The translations under genes were made by a program, and so were the position numbers. A DNA stretch of 64,000 nucleotides from assembly GCF_003514505.1 (NCBI RefSeq), contig NZ_DOPX01000016.1, forward strand, positions 124,001 to 188,000. Reading direction: 5' to 3'. The notes beneath the pieces were generated by a model, which ran no database searches, was not told the origin of the DNA, and saw nothing but the letters and a program-made list of their open reading frames with translations. The stretch is from Proteiniclasticum sp. Lineage in GTDB: Bacteria; Bacillota; Clostridia; Clostridiales; Clostridiaceae. Shown piece after piece: positions 8,456-17,085 of this stretch. Position 1 is the stretch's first letter, and each line of letters opens with the position of its first letter.

Positions 8456-8484
8456 ATTGTATGTAATCCGGAAGACTTTTTCAA
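8456..8484 (-). promoter_or_regulatory. SigA-type promoter of the folT leader
   Basis: On the minus strand, TTGAAA (8484-8479), a 17-base spacer and TACAAT (8461-8456). The predicted start near 8449 falls at the first base of the riboswitch. Confidence 0.75.
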
Positions 8485-8694
8485 CATTTTCACAAGAAAT
8501 AACACAGGCGCGATTAAGTTTAGCCCAATTAATTGAGAAGGAGAAATCAGGATGCACAGTAACTCTTATATTCATACGGGTTCAGTACTAGTTTTTAGTG
8601 AAATATATCAGATTTCAGTATTTTCTGGGTTTTAGATTTTTTCAGCTGTGATACAATCAAGAAAGAAGACTATCGTATATTTGAGGAGGATGTC

Positions 8695-9936
8695 ATGAAA
8701 GATTTTCATAAGAACAACCGAAGCCGCATTGCGGATGGGATGAAAGAAGGATCTCTGCTGCTTCTTTTTGCAGGAGAAGCCCCTAAGAAGTCTGCGGATG
8801 CAGCCTATGACTTCACACCAAACAGAAACTTTTACTATATGACAGGCATAGAAGAGGAGCATGTAATCTTAGCCCTGAGAAAAACCCCGGGGAAAGTGGA
8901 AGAGATTCTTTTTATCAAAAGAAGAGATCCGGTTTTGGTGAAATGGGTAGGAGAAACCATATCTGAAGAAAAAGCAAAGGAAGTATCTGGTGTAGAGGAA
9001 GTAAGATTCCTCGATACCTTTGAAGGGTTCCTCAACCAGAGTATTTTTAAAGATGATCTATCAAGGATCTATCTGGACCTTGAGAAAGACGGTTATGGAA
9101 GTCCAGATACGAAGGGCGTGCTGTTTGCAAAAGAAATTACAGCCAAGTATCCTCAGGTTCGTGTGAAGAACATTTACAATGAAATCTGCAAGCTGAGAGT
9201 ATATAAGACAGAAGAAGAGATCGCTCTCATGAAGAAGGCCATTGAGATTACTAAAGAAGGAATTGGAAATCTCATGAAAAATGCCAAGGCTGGCATGAAA
9301 GAATATCAGCTGGAGGCACATTTCAATTTCACACTGAAGAGTCATGGCGTGAAGGACTTTGCATTCACCACCATCTGTGCCGCGGGGCAAAATGCCACAG
9401 TGCTTCATTATGTGGCCAATGACGCAGAAGTGAAGGAGAACGATCTGGTGCTTCTGGACCTTGGCGCACAGTATGGCTATTATAGCGCTGATATTTCAAG
9501 AACCTTCCCTGTCAGCGGTAAGTTCACCGAAAGGCAGAGAGTGTTTTATGACATCGTTCTGAAAGCCCATGATGAAGTGCTGAAGATGCTGAAACCCGGT
9601 GTTCCTTATGCAAGAATCAATGAACTGGTTCATGAGATCTATGCAAAAGAACTGAAGGCTCTGGGCCTCATCGAAAAAGATGAAGAGGTGAGAAAGTACT
9701 ATTATCATAATACCTCCCATTTCCTGGGACTGGATACCCATGATGTGGGCAGAAGAGAAGGTCTCCTGGAAGAAGGTATGGTCATCACAGTGGAGCCGGG
9801 TCTCTATATTGAAGAGGAAGGCATCGGCATCCGGCTGGAAAATGACATCCTGATCACCAAAGACGGTATGGAGAATCTCTCCATTGACATTCCAATACGT
9901 CCTGAAGAGGTAGAAGCGTTTCTCGCAGTAAGTTAA
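8695..9936 (+). CDS. Xaa-Pro aminopeptidase (M24B)
   Basis: Metallopeptidase of 413 residues that removes N-terminal residues next to proline. An aminopeptidase-P N-terminal domain (about 1-130) contains the motif FTPNRNFYYMTG, and the C-terminal pita-bread domain supplies the metal ligands: aspartates in LLDLGAQYGYYSADISRTFP, His in HNTSHFLGLDTHDVG, and glutamates in TVEPGLYIEE and GIRLEND. GAGGAGG precedes the ATG. Gene is monocistronic between the divergent folT leader and a strong hairpin. A second M24 enzyme is encoded at 25947-27020. Confidence 0.92.
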   Translation: MKDFHKNNRSRIADGMKEGSLLLLFAGEAPKKSADAAYDFTPNRNFYYMTGIEEEHVILALRKTPGKVEEILFIKRRDPVLVKWVGETISEEKAKEVSGVEEVRFLDTFEGFLNQSIFKDDLSRIYLDLEKDGYGSPDTKGVLFAKEITAKYPQVRVKNIYNEICKLRVYKTEEEIALMKKAIEITKEGIGNLMKNAKAGMKEYQLEAHFNFTLKSHGVKDFAFTTICAAGQNATVLHYVANDAEVKENDLVLLDLGAQYGYYSADISRTFPVSGKFTERQRVFYDIVLKAHDEVLKMLKPGVPYARINELVHEIYAKELKALGLIEKDEEVRKYYYHNTSHFLGLDTHDVGRREGLLEEGMVITVEPGLYIEEEGIGIRLENDILITKDGMENLSIDIPIRPEEVEAFLAVS

Positions 9937-9937
9937 T

Positions 9938-9980
9938 AAGAATTAAATGCATGAACTAATCGTTCATGCATTTAATTCTT
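9938..9980. terminator. Long inverted repeat after the M24 gene
   Basis: A perfect 19-base inverted repeat (AAGAATTAAATGCATGAAC and its complement) with a five-base centre. It marks the left edge of the AT-rich island. It has no T-run on the plus strand, so its terminator role is likely but not certain. Confidence 0.6.
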
Positions 9981-10070
9981 GTGAGGACTATTTTGGCTAC
10001 CATAATTAATTAAAATATCAAAAAATATTAGGTTAGCTTTATTTGATATGAATAAAAATGACAAGTAAGA

Positions 10071-11912
10071 TTACTTTTCTTTTTCAATGGGTTGAATTTT
10101 CAGTTTCCAAGCTGAGTGTTTCTCATCATATTCAGTTAAAACAGCCTTATATTGGTCTCCAGAATGAACTTTGTCTGATAAACATTTTATATATCCATGC
10201 CCCAATTTTCCAAATTCAGAAATATGAATGTTTCCATTGTATGTGTTTCCGTACATTCTAAACTCTACTAATGCAAAGTGATCTATTACATCATACACTG
10301 TGGCATGAATAATATCTCCAATTTGCACATCTCGTCCTTTGTCTAGTCCTTTATTAATACGAGCTCCAATTGATAATGCGCTATGAAGAGCATAGTGCAC
10401 ACATAGTCTCCACTCGTCTGTCAAAATAACAGATGAATCTCCCTTATGTTGCCAACGATAGGTTTGAGACACAGGAAGGAAGTTACCTAAAAAACCTAAG
10501 CGATATAAATCTTCGATAACTTGTCTAAATTTTAATTCTAAAACCGTCCCTGAGTAAAATTGGGATATTTTTTTAGATAGTTCATTTACAGAAAAAGTTG
10601 TACGATATCCAGTAAAACACGTTATGATATCATTTATTTCTTCGGACGTATATAACGCTCGTAACTCTTCTTTTATTTCTTGTAAACTATCTTCAGCATA
10701 TACTTTTGAAGTGGAATCAAACAATATTTGAGAGAATGTTTTTGTTTGATTATGTAAACTGCTTTGTGCAACGGTTATTAAGCGTACCATATCTCGGGGT
10801 TTACACCAACTGTTATTAAGGATATAGCTAGCTGCTTCCATTCCATGAATTTTCTCGGGAAACCATTGACGATAAATGTTTAAACTATCATTAGGATATA
10901 CTTCAGAACAAACGGCAATTCTTTTGAGCAATATTTGAATAATTGGATGAGCATGTGAATTACTATTAGTATAACTCCAATTAAGCGGGACAGAAAAACC
11001 GGATGTCACCTTATTGATTTCTTTTGTTACAATATATCGTGATATTGCTGTCAAAATTTCGCTTCTTACTGAGCAAATTATTTTAGTGTTGTCAAAATTA
11101 TTTGATGCAAAATTTGTATTTAAACGCTTTACAGTAAAGATTAGATCTCGAATAATATATAGATCTCGCTTGAAAACATCTAAATCACCATAATAAGCTT
11201 CAAGTTCATCGATAAAGATGTAGTATGGAATGTCTGAACGAGTTAAATGAGAAAATGCTTCTTCAGCTTTATCTACTATTGACACAAAGTCATGATAAGG
11301 CTTACTGTTAGGATTTTGCAAATCAACTTCAAGTTCAGGCGATACTTCTGTCATAGTAGTAACATCTCTATAAGGCATAGAAAGTTTTACTTTATTTGCC
11401 AAGGAAAATTTTCTGTTGGTACTCGAGGTTTTAATTTGCTCAACAGTTTTTTCAAATTTTCTCCAATGCTCGTTATCAATAAATAGATTCCTTCCGTATG
11501 TTTCGTTGTCGTTTACTATTTGTTTGAACAAAATCCAACGCCAAACATATTCAAATTCTGTAGCATCAATCAATGCTCCTTGTTCTACTACTATAGAAGA
11601 TAATACCTGATTTGAAAATTCTTGAAGTACATTTCTTCTGGCGTCTGTAAAGTCATCTTTAAAAAAAATAAATGAAGAGCAAGTACTTTGGTCGATTGTT
11701 TTTAGTTCATTATCTAAGTAGAATAAAAGTGCAGTTTTACCCGTTCCTTTAAAACCTGTAACAAAGCAATGGGTTCCATGTGTTAACTGATGTAGGTTAA
11801 AGTGATCTGCTACAACAAATGTCTTAATAAAATTATCCCAACCATCAAATTTAATCTCATCTTTTGCATCTGGTTTTCCAGCATAAAGGTCTTTAATTTT
11901 AATATCTTTCAC
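10071..11912 (-). CDS. P-loop ATPase (Sll1717-like) with winged-helix region and C-terminal S1-like domain
   Basis: A 613-residue protein. An N-terminal NTPase domain has Walker A GFKGTGKTA (53-61), Walker B YYIFIDE (230-236), a sensor-like CSVRSE (280-285) and a KPRDMVRLI motif (371-379). The opening IKIKDLYAGKPDAKDE resembles the P-loop ATPases named after Sll1717; this is from memory. Residues about 410-515 look like a winged-helix region. Residues 529-607 read as an S1 OB-fold: IGDIIHATVYDV, then GNIHISEF, then a GDQYKAVLTEYD strand, matching YabR of this same window block by block. GTG start at 11912 with AAGGTGGG upstream. It stands alone in AT-rich DNA unlike its neighbours, so it was probably acquired. 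An NTP-driven switch bound to RNA, perhaps in defence, is inference. Confidence 0.75.
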   Translation of the reverse strand: MKDIKIKDLYAGKPDAKDEIKFDGWDNFIKTFVVADHFNLHQLTHGTHCFVTGFKGTGKTALLFYLDNELKTIDQSTCSSFIFFKDDFTDARRNVLQEFSNQVLSSIVVEQGALIDATEFEYVWRWILFKQIVNDNETYGRNLFIDNEHWRKFEKTVEQIKTSSTNRKFSLANKVKLSMPYRDVTTMTEVSPELEVDLQNPNSKPYHDFVSIVDKAEEAFSHLTRSDIPYYIFIDELEAYYGDLDVFKRDLYIIRDLIFTVKRLNTNFASNNFDNTKIICSVRSEILTAISRYIVTKEINKVTSGFSVPLNWSYTNSNSHAHPIIQILLKRIAVCSEVYPNDSLNIYRQWFPEKIHGMEAASYILNNSWCKPRDMVRLITVAQSSLHNQTKTFSQILFDSTSKVYAEDSLQEIKEELRALYTSEEINDIITCFTGYRTTFSVNELSKKISQFYSGTVLELKFRQVIEDLYRLGFLGNFLPVSQTYRWQHKGDSSVILTDEWRLCVHYALHSALSIGARINKGLDKGRDVQIGDIIHATVYDVIDHFALVEFRMYGNTYNGNIHISEFGKLGHGYIKCLSDKVHSGDQYKAVLTEYDEKHSAWKLKIQPIEKEK

Positions 11913-12447
11913 TTTTACATCCCACCTTTCATATTAGATTATATAATGATTTGTGTATAAGAAAAAGTGGAAGAAGAAAAATTCATGCACTTAATAGTAT
12001 GTATTTTAAATAAATTAATCATCGATTATGCGATTATTAAACTTTGAAAATAATCCATTGATATAACTAAAGTCCAATAATTTATCAATATTATTTAAGT
12101 GTTTAATTATATATACGAATAATAAATTGATTGGAAATTTATAGATTGCAACAATTAGTGATTAGTAAAATATTATAATGATAAAAACACGTGAAAAGTA
12201 TATTGAACTTAAATCATTCAATTATTTAACCTAAATAATTGGAAACCTATGAGTTTAAGGGCTTAGATCTTTTACTAGCTTTGTGACTATTATGATAAAT
12301 TAAATGAACTCGAATTTCTGTTAAGGATTATTGCGAAACCAAAATAAAATATAAATAAGTTCTTTACATGATGAGTTTACTGTAGTACGCACTTCAATAT
12401 AATACTATTTTGATTTCAGGTGTAGTAATCTGTCTTATGATCTCGGA
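11913..12447. other. AT-rich non-coding stretch of the island
   Basis: No open frame of note in either strand. The first 60 bases probably hold the ATPase promoter: on the minus strand a TATAAT lies near 11945, but the -35 element is unclear. The remainder looks like decayed DNA. Confidence 0.4.
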
Positions 12448-12654
12448 TTACTCTTCATCAGAGTATCTAATCATAATATCGGAGTTGATTGCCTTCTTAA
12501 ATAATACTTCGCGATAGCTTGAAGAAAAGTTCATTCCCTCGATTCTGTTATTGAACAGCTGATTAATATAAACATAGCTGGTTATCATGTAGATGATGTA
12601 GCCGATTATTAACGTTACGATACTCTGTTTTCTGCGGTACTTGAGAAGGAAGCG
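12448..12654 (-). pseudogene. Fragment of an unknown membrane protein gene
   Basis: A 68-codon open stretch on the minus strand ending in TAA at 12448-12450. It has no start codon and is preceded directly by a stop. It begins FLLKYRRKQSIVTLIIGYII, predicts one membrane helix, and continues VYINQLFNNRIEGMNFSSS and a charged C-terminus ending RYSDEE. The composition looks protein-like. A neighbouring frame just upstream (about 12665-12750) reads MCHIIAMLWNIVEHLYVILF, so a frameshifted gene is possible. I cannot name the family. Confidence 0.35.
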
Positions 12655-12992
12655 CTAGCCTCACAACCCGCAATTTAAGAATCGTGATCTCTTTCGAACA
12701 GAATGACATAAAGATGTTCAACGATATTCCAGAGCATTGCGATAATATGACACATAACCCCTCTAAAAAATAGTAAATCGTCCTAGTTTTAGACCCCACT
12801 AATTTTGAAATCTATGGAAATTATGATATAAAAATATATATCTATCACTACGACACTAAAGGGTAGCATCCAATGCTTCTCTAAGTGTGAATTACCAGAG
12901 ATATTATGAAGTTTATGCTCCGTAAAGGATGCGAGTATACTTCTATTGGAATGATTAACTTAATTGATTCTGTTTTGTTCTCCTAAAGGATA
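12655..12992. other. AT-rich stretch between two relics
   Basis: No intact gene. A short minus-strand reading (about 12665-12750) may be the upstream part of the membrane-protein relic. Nothing else is recognisable. Confidence 0.35.
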
Positions 12993-13578
12993 GCGGTTAC
13001 GGAAGAAACAATTCTTGTGAGAGGTGATAACAGTTTTTCTGCCCTTCAGTTATTTGATTTCCTTGAAGAATATGGGGACTTATTATTTGTTTAGCTGATG
13101 GCCAGTGCAATATTACATAAATTCTCAAGTTATGAGGAAAATCTGATCTTAACCAGCTATAAGACTTATTATTGAAAATATCACTGTAATTATGTTGACT
13201 TCTTCTACCTGATAAAATTCTTGGATAGAAACAGGCATGTAGTACTCAAGATTGAAGGTTCTACTGGGGAACTAGTCCCCACAATAGCATTATCATAAAT
13301 TCAATGATGTTACATACTCCTGATATTTTAAAAAACTACAGCAAACGTGGCAACATAGACAACTAGAACTAGTAATTCAGGATTATATTAAACTAGATCA
13401 TTTAAAGAGTTCGTCCTTCATAGCCGATTAGGCGAAAGCCTCGATTCTTGCTGTTGCATATAGTCTTATCAACGCTATGAAAGAGCTGGTCCTGTTAGTA
13501 AAATTCTCAAAAAGCAGAATGTCTTTCATCAGAACTGTCTTTGTTAAAAATGCGGGAAAAACAGTTTCTTGTGTAATA
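12993..13578 (+). pseudogene. Decayed IS1380-type transposase (C-terminal part)
   Basis: Translation in shifting frames gives the hallmarks of an IS1380-family DDE transposase in correct order: ILVRGDNSFSALQLFDFLEE (13011 on), RNRHVVLKIEGSTGELVP, then after a frameshift TPDILKNYSKRGNIDN (the Y-x-KRG-x-IEN motif), then SSSFIAD, LAVAYSLINAMKEL, and MSFIRTVFVKNAGKTV. Several stop codons and at least one frameshift interrupt it, so it is dead. The N-terminal half is not recognisable upstream. This shows that the island has been a target of mobile DNA. I found no clear terminal repeats. Confidence 0.75.
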
Positions 13579-13907
13579 TATATATAAAGATGATACTCTA
13601 AATCTGTGCAACTAACAAAGAGTCCATATTGAGAATATTAGAGAGGACCCATATGTTGGGCTTGGGATAAGCACTTTAGTTTTATGGGCTTCTCGAAGTC
13701 CAATGAAGCGTTAGATTAATTAATAAACACTAAAGAGAGAAATGCAAAGTATGGCTGCTCAAATGTGCTTAAATTTAGCTGTTGCTGTTTTTAAACAATA
13801 TAGACCCCGCAAAAATAGTTAGTAAGCAAATATCGTATGATTATCTTGTTTGATGAATAGTCTTGTGTATTTATTAAAGTAGAATTTTGAGTTAGTGAAA
13901 GTAAAAA
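13579..13907. other. AT-rich stretch before tRNA-Leu terminator
   Basis: No supported gene. The minus-strand frame that runs through here starts inside the tRNA-Leu gene and is an artefact. Confidence 0.4.
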
Positions 13908-13942
13908 AAAGAATGATCTCTTCATAGAAAAGATCATTCTTT
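13908..13942 (-). terminator. Terminator of the tRNA-Ala/tRNA-Leu transcript
   Basis: AAAGAATGATCT and AGATCATTCTTT form a 12-base stem, followed on the minus strand by about nine T. It lies directly after the tRNA-Leu CCA end. Confidence 0.88.
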
Positions 13943-13943
13943 G

Positions 13944-14030
13944 TGGTGCAGATAACAGGAGTCGAACCTGCACGAAGTTTCCCCCACTAGCACCTGAAGC
14001 TAGCGCGTCTGCCAATTCCGCCATATCTGC
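13944..14030 (-). tRNA. tRNA-Leu (CAG)
   Basis: Class II tRNA of 87 bases with an encoded CCA end. The anticodon loop is TTCAGGT inside the stem CTAGC/GCTAG, so the anticodon is CAG. The T arm reads GCAGGTTCGACTCCTGT. It lies downstream of tRNA-Ala on the same strand. Confidence 0.95.
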
Positions 14031-14116
14031 ATATTCTGTTTAAAACCTACTATACTGTTATATCAGTGTTCATAGGGTTTTGTCAAGGGTTTATTTCCTG
14101 ACAGTTAAAAAATGAA

Positions 14117-14192
14117 TGGTGGAGACGATGGGACTCGAACCCACGACTTCCACACTGCCAGTGTGGCACTCTCCCAGCTGAGCTACGCCCCC
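14117..14192 (-). tRNA. tRNA-Ala (GGC)
   Basis: A 76-base tRNA with encoded CCA. The anticodon stem CCACA/TGTGG holds the loop CTGGCAG, giving anticodon GGC. The acceptor stem GGGGGCG pairs with CGTCTCC using two G-U pairs. It is probably transcribed with tRNA-Leu; a TATAAT box lies just upstream near 14205. Confidence 0.94.
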
Positions 14193-14384
14193 AAACAAAT
14201 TATATTATATAACAGGAACGAGAAAATATCTATAGGAAAGGAGATAAAAATTCTTCAAAGCATGATAAAACCTTGAATCGCAGATGCTCCTTCAAAAGAA
14301 AGCGCTGGTTTTTCCTTGGACAGCAGAGGTTTTACAAGGTCCTGCCGGGAGGAAGAGTGAAAAAGAACAAAAAAGAAGGAATCA
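14193..14384. other. Region between tRNA-Ala and the metG leader
   Basis: It holds the tRNA-Ala promoter on the minus strand. The rest (about 14230-14380) shows no gene or family of RNA that I recognise. Confidence 0.4.
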
Positions 14385-14413
14385 TTGCATATTTTCATCT
14401 TCTTTGCTAGAAT
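14385..14413 (+). promoter_or_regulatory. Promoter of the metG T-box leader
   Basis: TTGCAT (14385-14390), a 17-base spacer and TAGAAT (14408-14413). Transcription would begin near 14420, just before stem I of the T-box. Confidence 0.75.
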
Positions 14414-14421
14414 AAAGTACG

Positions 14422-14690
14422 ATATATAGACGTAGAAGAGAAGAGTACAGAATGAATGCTTTTCAGAGAGCCTCCGGTTTGGTGTAAGAGGGGTAAAGAG
14501 GAAATTCTGGAAGATGGCCTTGGAGTCTTGCATCTGAATAATCAGGATGCACGGATGCCACCGTTAAAGGGCAGGGTGATGAGTAGTCACCTTTTGAGGC
14601 AGTCTTGCTGTGAAGCGGCTGCAAAGTAGAGTGGTAACACGTTGTAAAACACGTCTCTATGATCTGGATTCAGATCATAGAGACTTTTTT
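14422..14690 (+). promoter_or_regulatory. T-box leader of metG (Met specifier)
   Basis: tRNA-sensing leader. Stem I contains the AGAGAG...GGTTTGGTG element (about 14464-14483) and a probable specifier AUG at 14514-14516. The T-box itself, AGAGTGGTAACACG (14628-14641), departs from the usual AGGGTGGNACCGCG but keeps UGGU, which can pair with the ACCA end of uncharged tRNA-Met. The terminator follows: GTCTCTATGATCTG and its complement (14653-14684), then six T. Uncharged tRNA-Met should prevent termination and switch on metG. Confidence 0.85.
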
Positions 14691-14726
14691 ATTTGTAACA
14701 TTGAACTGATTTAGGAGGAAGGATTC

Positions 14727-16646
14727 ATGAAGAAAACCTATTACATTACAACCCCCATTTACTATCCATCAGCAAACCTGCATATCGGAAATACTTATAC
14801 CACAGTGGCGGCAGATGCCCTGGCAAGGTACAAGAGAAAAGACGGCTTTGATGTGATGTTCCTCACAGGAAGCGATGAGCATGGCCAGAAAATCCAAAGA
14901 CTCGCAGAAGACAAAGGCGTGACCCCAAAAGAGTATGTGGACCATATTGTTGCAGGCATCAAGGACCTTTGGAAGCTCATGGACATCAGCTATGACAAGT
15001 TCATCAGAACCACCGATGCAGATCATATCAAAGTGGTGCAGGATATTTTCAAGAAGCTTTACGACCAGGGAGACATTTATAAGAGTGTTTATGAAGGATG
15101 GTACTGCACACCGGATGAATCCTTCTGGACAGATTCACAGCTGAAGGATGGCAAGTGCCCAGACTGTGGACGAGCAGTAGAAAAGGCTAAGGAAGAAGCC
15201 TACTTCTTTAAAATGAGCAAGTATGCAGATAGACTCATCAAGCACATAGAGGATCATCCTCATTTCATTCAGCCAGAATCCCGGAAGAATGAAATGCTCA
15301 ACAACTTCTTAAGACCGGGTCTTCAGGATCTTTGTGTATCCAGAACCAGTTTCGACTGGGGCATTCCAGTGACCTTCGATGAGGGCCATGTGGTTTATGT
15401 GTGGATCGATGCGCTTTCCAACTATATCACAGCTTTGGGATATGGTTTAAATGATGACACCTTATATAAGAAGTACTGGCCTGCCGATGTGCATCTCATT
15501 GGTAAGGACATCCTAAGATTCCATACCATTTACTGGCCCATCATGCTCATGGCTTTAGATATCGAACTCCCCAAACAGGTGTTTGGCCACGGTTGGCTTC
15601 TTGTGGATGGTGGAAAGATGTCCAAATCCAAAGGAAATGTGGTGGACCCAGTGGTTCTTGTAGAGCATTTTGGCGTGGATGCGGTGCGTTACTTCTTATT
15701 AAGAGAGATTCCTTTTGGCAGCGACGGACTTTTCAACAATGAAACCTTCATCAAGAAAATCAACTCCGACCTTGCCAATGATCTTGGAAACCTTCTGTCC
15801 AGAAGCGTCTCCATGGTGGACAAGTATTTTGAAGGAGTCATTCCAGAGAGATGTGACGAAGGAGACTTTGACAAGGATCTGGTGCAGCTTGCAGAAAAGA
15901 CCAGTGTACTCGTTGGAGAAGCCATCGATACACTGAAGATTCCAGAGGCGCTGAGCCATATCTGGACCCTCATTGGCAGAGCGAATAAGTACATTGATGA
16001 AACTACACCTTGGATCCTTGCAAGAGATGAAGAAAAGAAAGCAAGACTTGGGGGCGTACTGTACAACCTGGTGGAGACTTTAAGAATTGTCGCAGCTCTA
16101 GTGGAGCCTTTCCTGCCTACTACAGCGCAGAAGGTCAAAGAGCAGATTGGCGCAGAAGATATTTCCTTTGACAGCGTGAAGAGCTTCGGTGGAACCAAAG
16201 CGGGTGTTTCTGTAGCCAAGGGAGAAATCATCTTCCCAAGAATTGATGTGGAGAAGAAGCTGGAAGAGCTGGATGCGCTAAATGCACCCGAGACCCCAAA
16301 GAAAGAAGTGAAGCCATTGAAGGAAGAGATCACCATTGATGATTTTGCAAAGCTTGATCTTCGGGTGGTAAAAGTGCTGGAATGCGAGCCGATCAAGGGA
16401 GCCAAGAAGCTTCTGAAACTGAAAGTGGACCTTGGAAACGAGATCCGTCAGGTGGTGTCCGGCATCGCAGAACACTATGAGCCAAAGAATCTCATTGGTA
16501 AAAAAGTGGTCCTGGTAGCAAATCTGAAACCTGTGAAGCTTAGAGGAGAACTTTCTCAAGGAATGATTCTGGCAGCCTCTGATGAGGATGCACTATCCAT
16601 CGTCTCACTGGATAAAGAAATGGAAGAAGGAACAGTAGTGAGCTAA
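14727..16646 (+). CDS. metG: Methionyl-tRNA synthetase
   Basis: Class I synthetase of 639 residues. HIGN (19-22) and KMSKS (297-301) form the ATP site. A knuckle near residue 126-146 reads YCTPDESFW then CPDCGR, so only three of the usual four zinc cysteines are present. The C-terminal 100 residues (from about DDFAKLDLRVVKVLECEPI) form the EMAP-like tRNA-binding domain. AGGAGGAAGGATTC precedes the ATG. It has its own T-box leader and terminator. The downstream order tatD-yabE-rnmV-ksgA matches Bacillus. Confidence 0.97.
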   Translation: MKKTYYITTPIYYPSANLHIGNTYTTVAADALARYKRKDGFDVMFLTGSDEHGQKIQRLAEDKGVTPKEYVDHIVAGIKDLWKLMDISYDKFIRTTDADHIKVVQDIFKKLYDQGDIYKSVYEGWYCTPDESFWTDSQLKDGKCPDCGRAVEKAKEEAYFFKMSKYADRLIKHIEDHPHFIQPESRKNEMLNNFLRPGLQDLCVSRTSFDWGIPVTFDEGHVVYVWIDALSNYITALGYGLNDDTLYKKYWPADVHLIGKDILRFHTIYWPIMLMALDIELPKQVFGHGWLLVDGGKMSKSKGNVVDPVVLVEHFGVDAVRYFLLREIPFGSDGLFNNETFIKKINSDLANDLGNLLSRSVSMVDKYFEGVIPERCDEGDFDKDLVQLAEKTSVLVGEAIDTLKIPEALSHIWTLIGRANKYIDETTPWILARDEEKKARLGGVLYNLVETLRIVAALVEPFLPTTAQKVKEQIGAEDISFDSVKSFGGTKAGVSVAKGEIIFPRIDVEKKLEELDALNAPETPKKEVKPLKEEITIDDFAKLDLRVVKVLECEPIKGAKKLLKLKVDLGNEIRQVVSGIAEHYEPKNLIGKKVVLVANLKPVKLRGELSQGMILAASDEDALSIVSLDKEMEEGTVVS

Positions 16647-16672
16647 ATCCTATCACTACATATATAAGGAAG

Positions 16673-16714
16673 GGAGGTTCTGCACGTTGAAGAGATGTGC
16701 AGAGCCTCCTTTTT
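16673..16714 (+). terminator. Terminator of metG
   Basis: GGAGGTTCTGCAC and GTGCAGAGCCTCC form a stem of about 13 pairs, followed by TTTTT. Confidence 0.88.
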
Positions 16715-17085
16715 CATGCTATAGGGCTGGATGTAGAGGATAGACTGTGGATGAATGTTGAAATGAGAGATGTGAATTTCAGCTTTTGATTTTGATGTGC
16801 ACAATAATTCATGATACACTGAAAAAGGACTTATTTTTTAGTGCGTACGACCAAGAAAAGTAAAAAAACAGTGCGAAAAAGGGTCCAATTATGACAAAAA
16901 ACTTACGAAATAGAGACGTTTTAGAAAATTAATAGCTGTGAAGAGTCCTTTACAAGTGGAAAAGTCCTTGAGAATCAATGGGTTTTTATAATTATGTACA
17001 AATAATGAACATTCGCTTAATATGTTTACAATTCGTACATGAATGTAAAGTTTTCACTTCACAAGTGAGAAGCAGGAGGAAGGTT
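16715..17085. other. Long leader region upstream of tatD
   Basis: About 370 bases without a supported gene. The frame extending upstream of tatD has no ribosome site. No known riboswitch is evident. Promoters for tatD must lie here, but I could not single one out. Confidence 0.4.

Noticed and set aside
12563..12799. 78-codon minus-strand frame in the island
   Set aside because: It overlaps the more protein-like fragment 12654-12448 in another frame and has no ribosome site.
12790..13808. Direct repeat TAGACCCC at 12790-12797 and 13801-13808 around the transposase relic
   Set aside because: Eight bases are too few to call a target duplication or element ends, and IS1380 elements usually make shorter duplications.
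9981..13943. tRNA-Leu as an integration site of the island
   Set aside because: I looked for a second copy of the tRNA 3' end at the far edge and found none, and no integrase is present.
13791..14024. Minus-strand frame beginning MAELADALASGASGG
   Set aside because: It is the translation of the tRNA-Leu(CAG) gene and its terminator, a known annotation artefact.
14255..14533. 92-codon minus-strand frame
   Set aside because: It lies opposite the metG T-box leader and its promoter and shows no protein-like motif.
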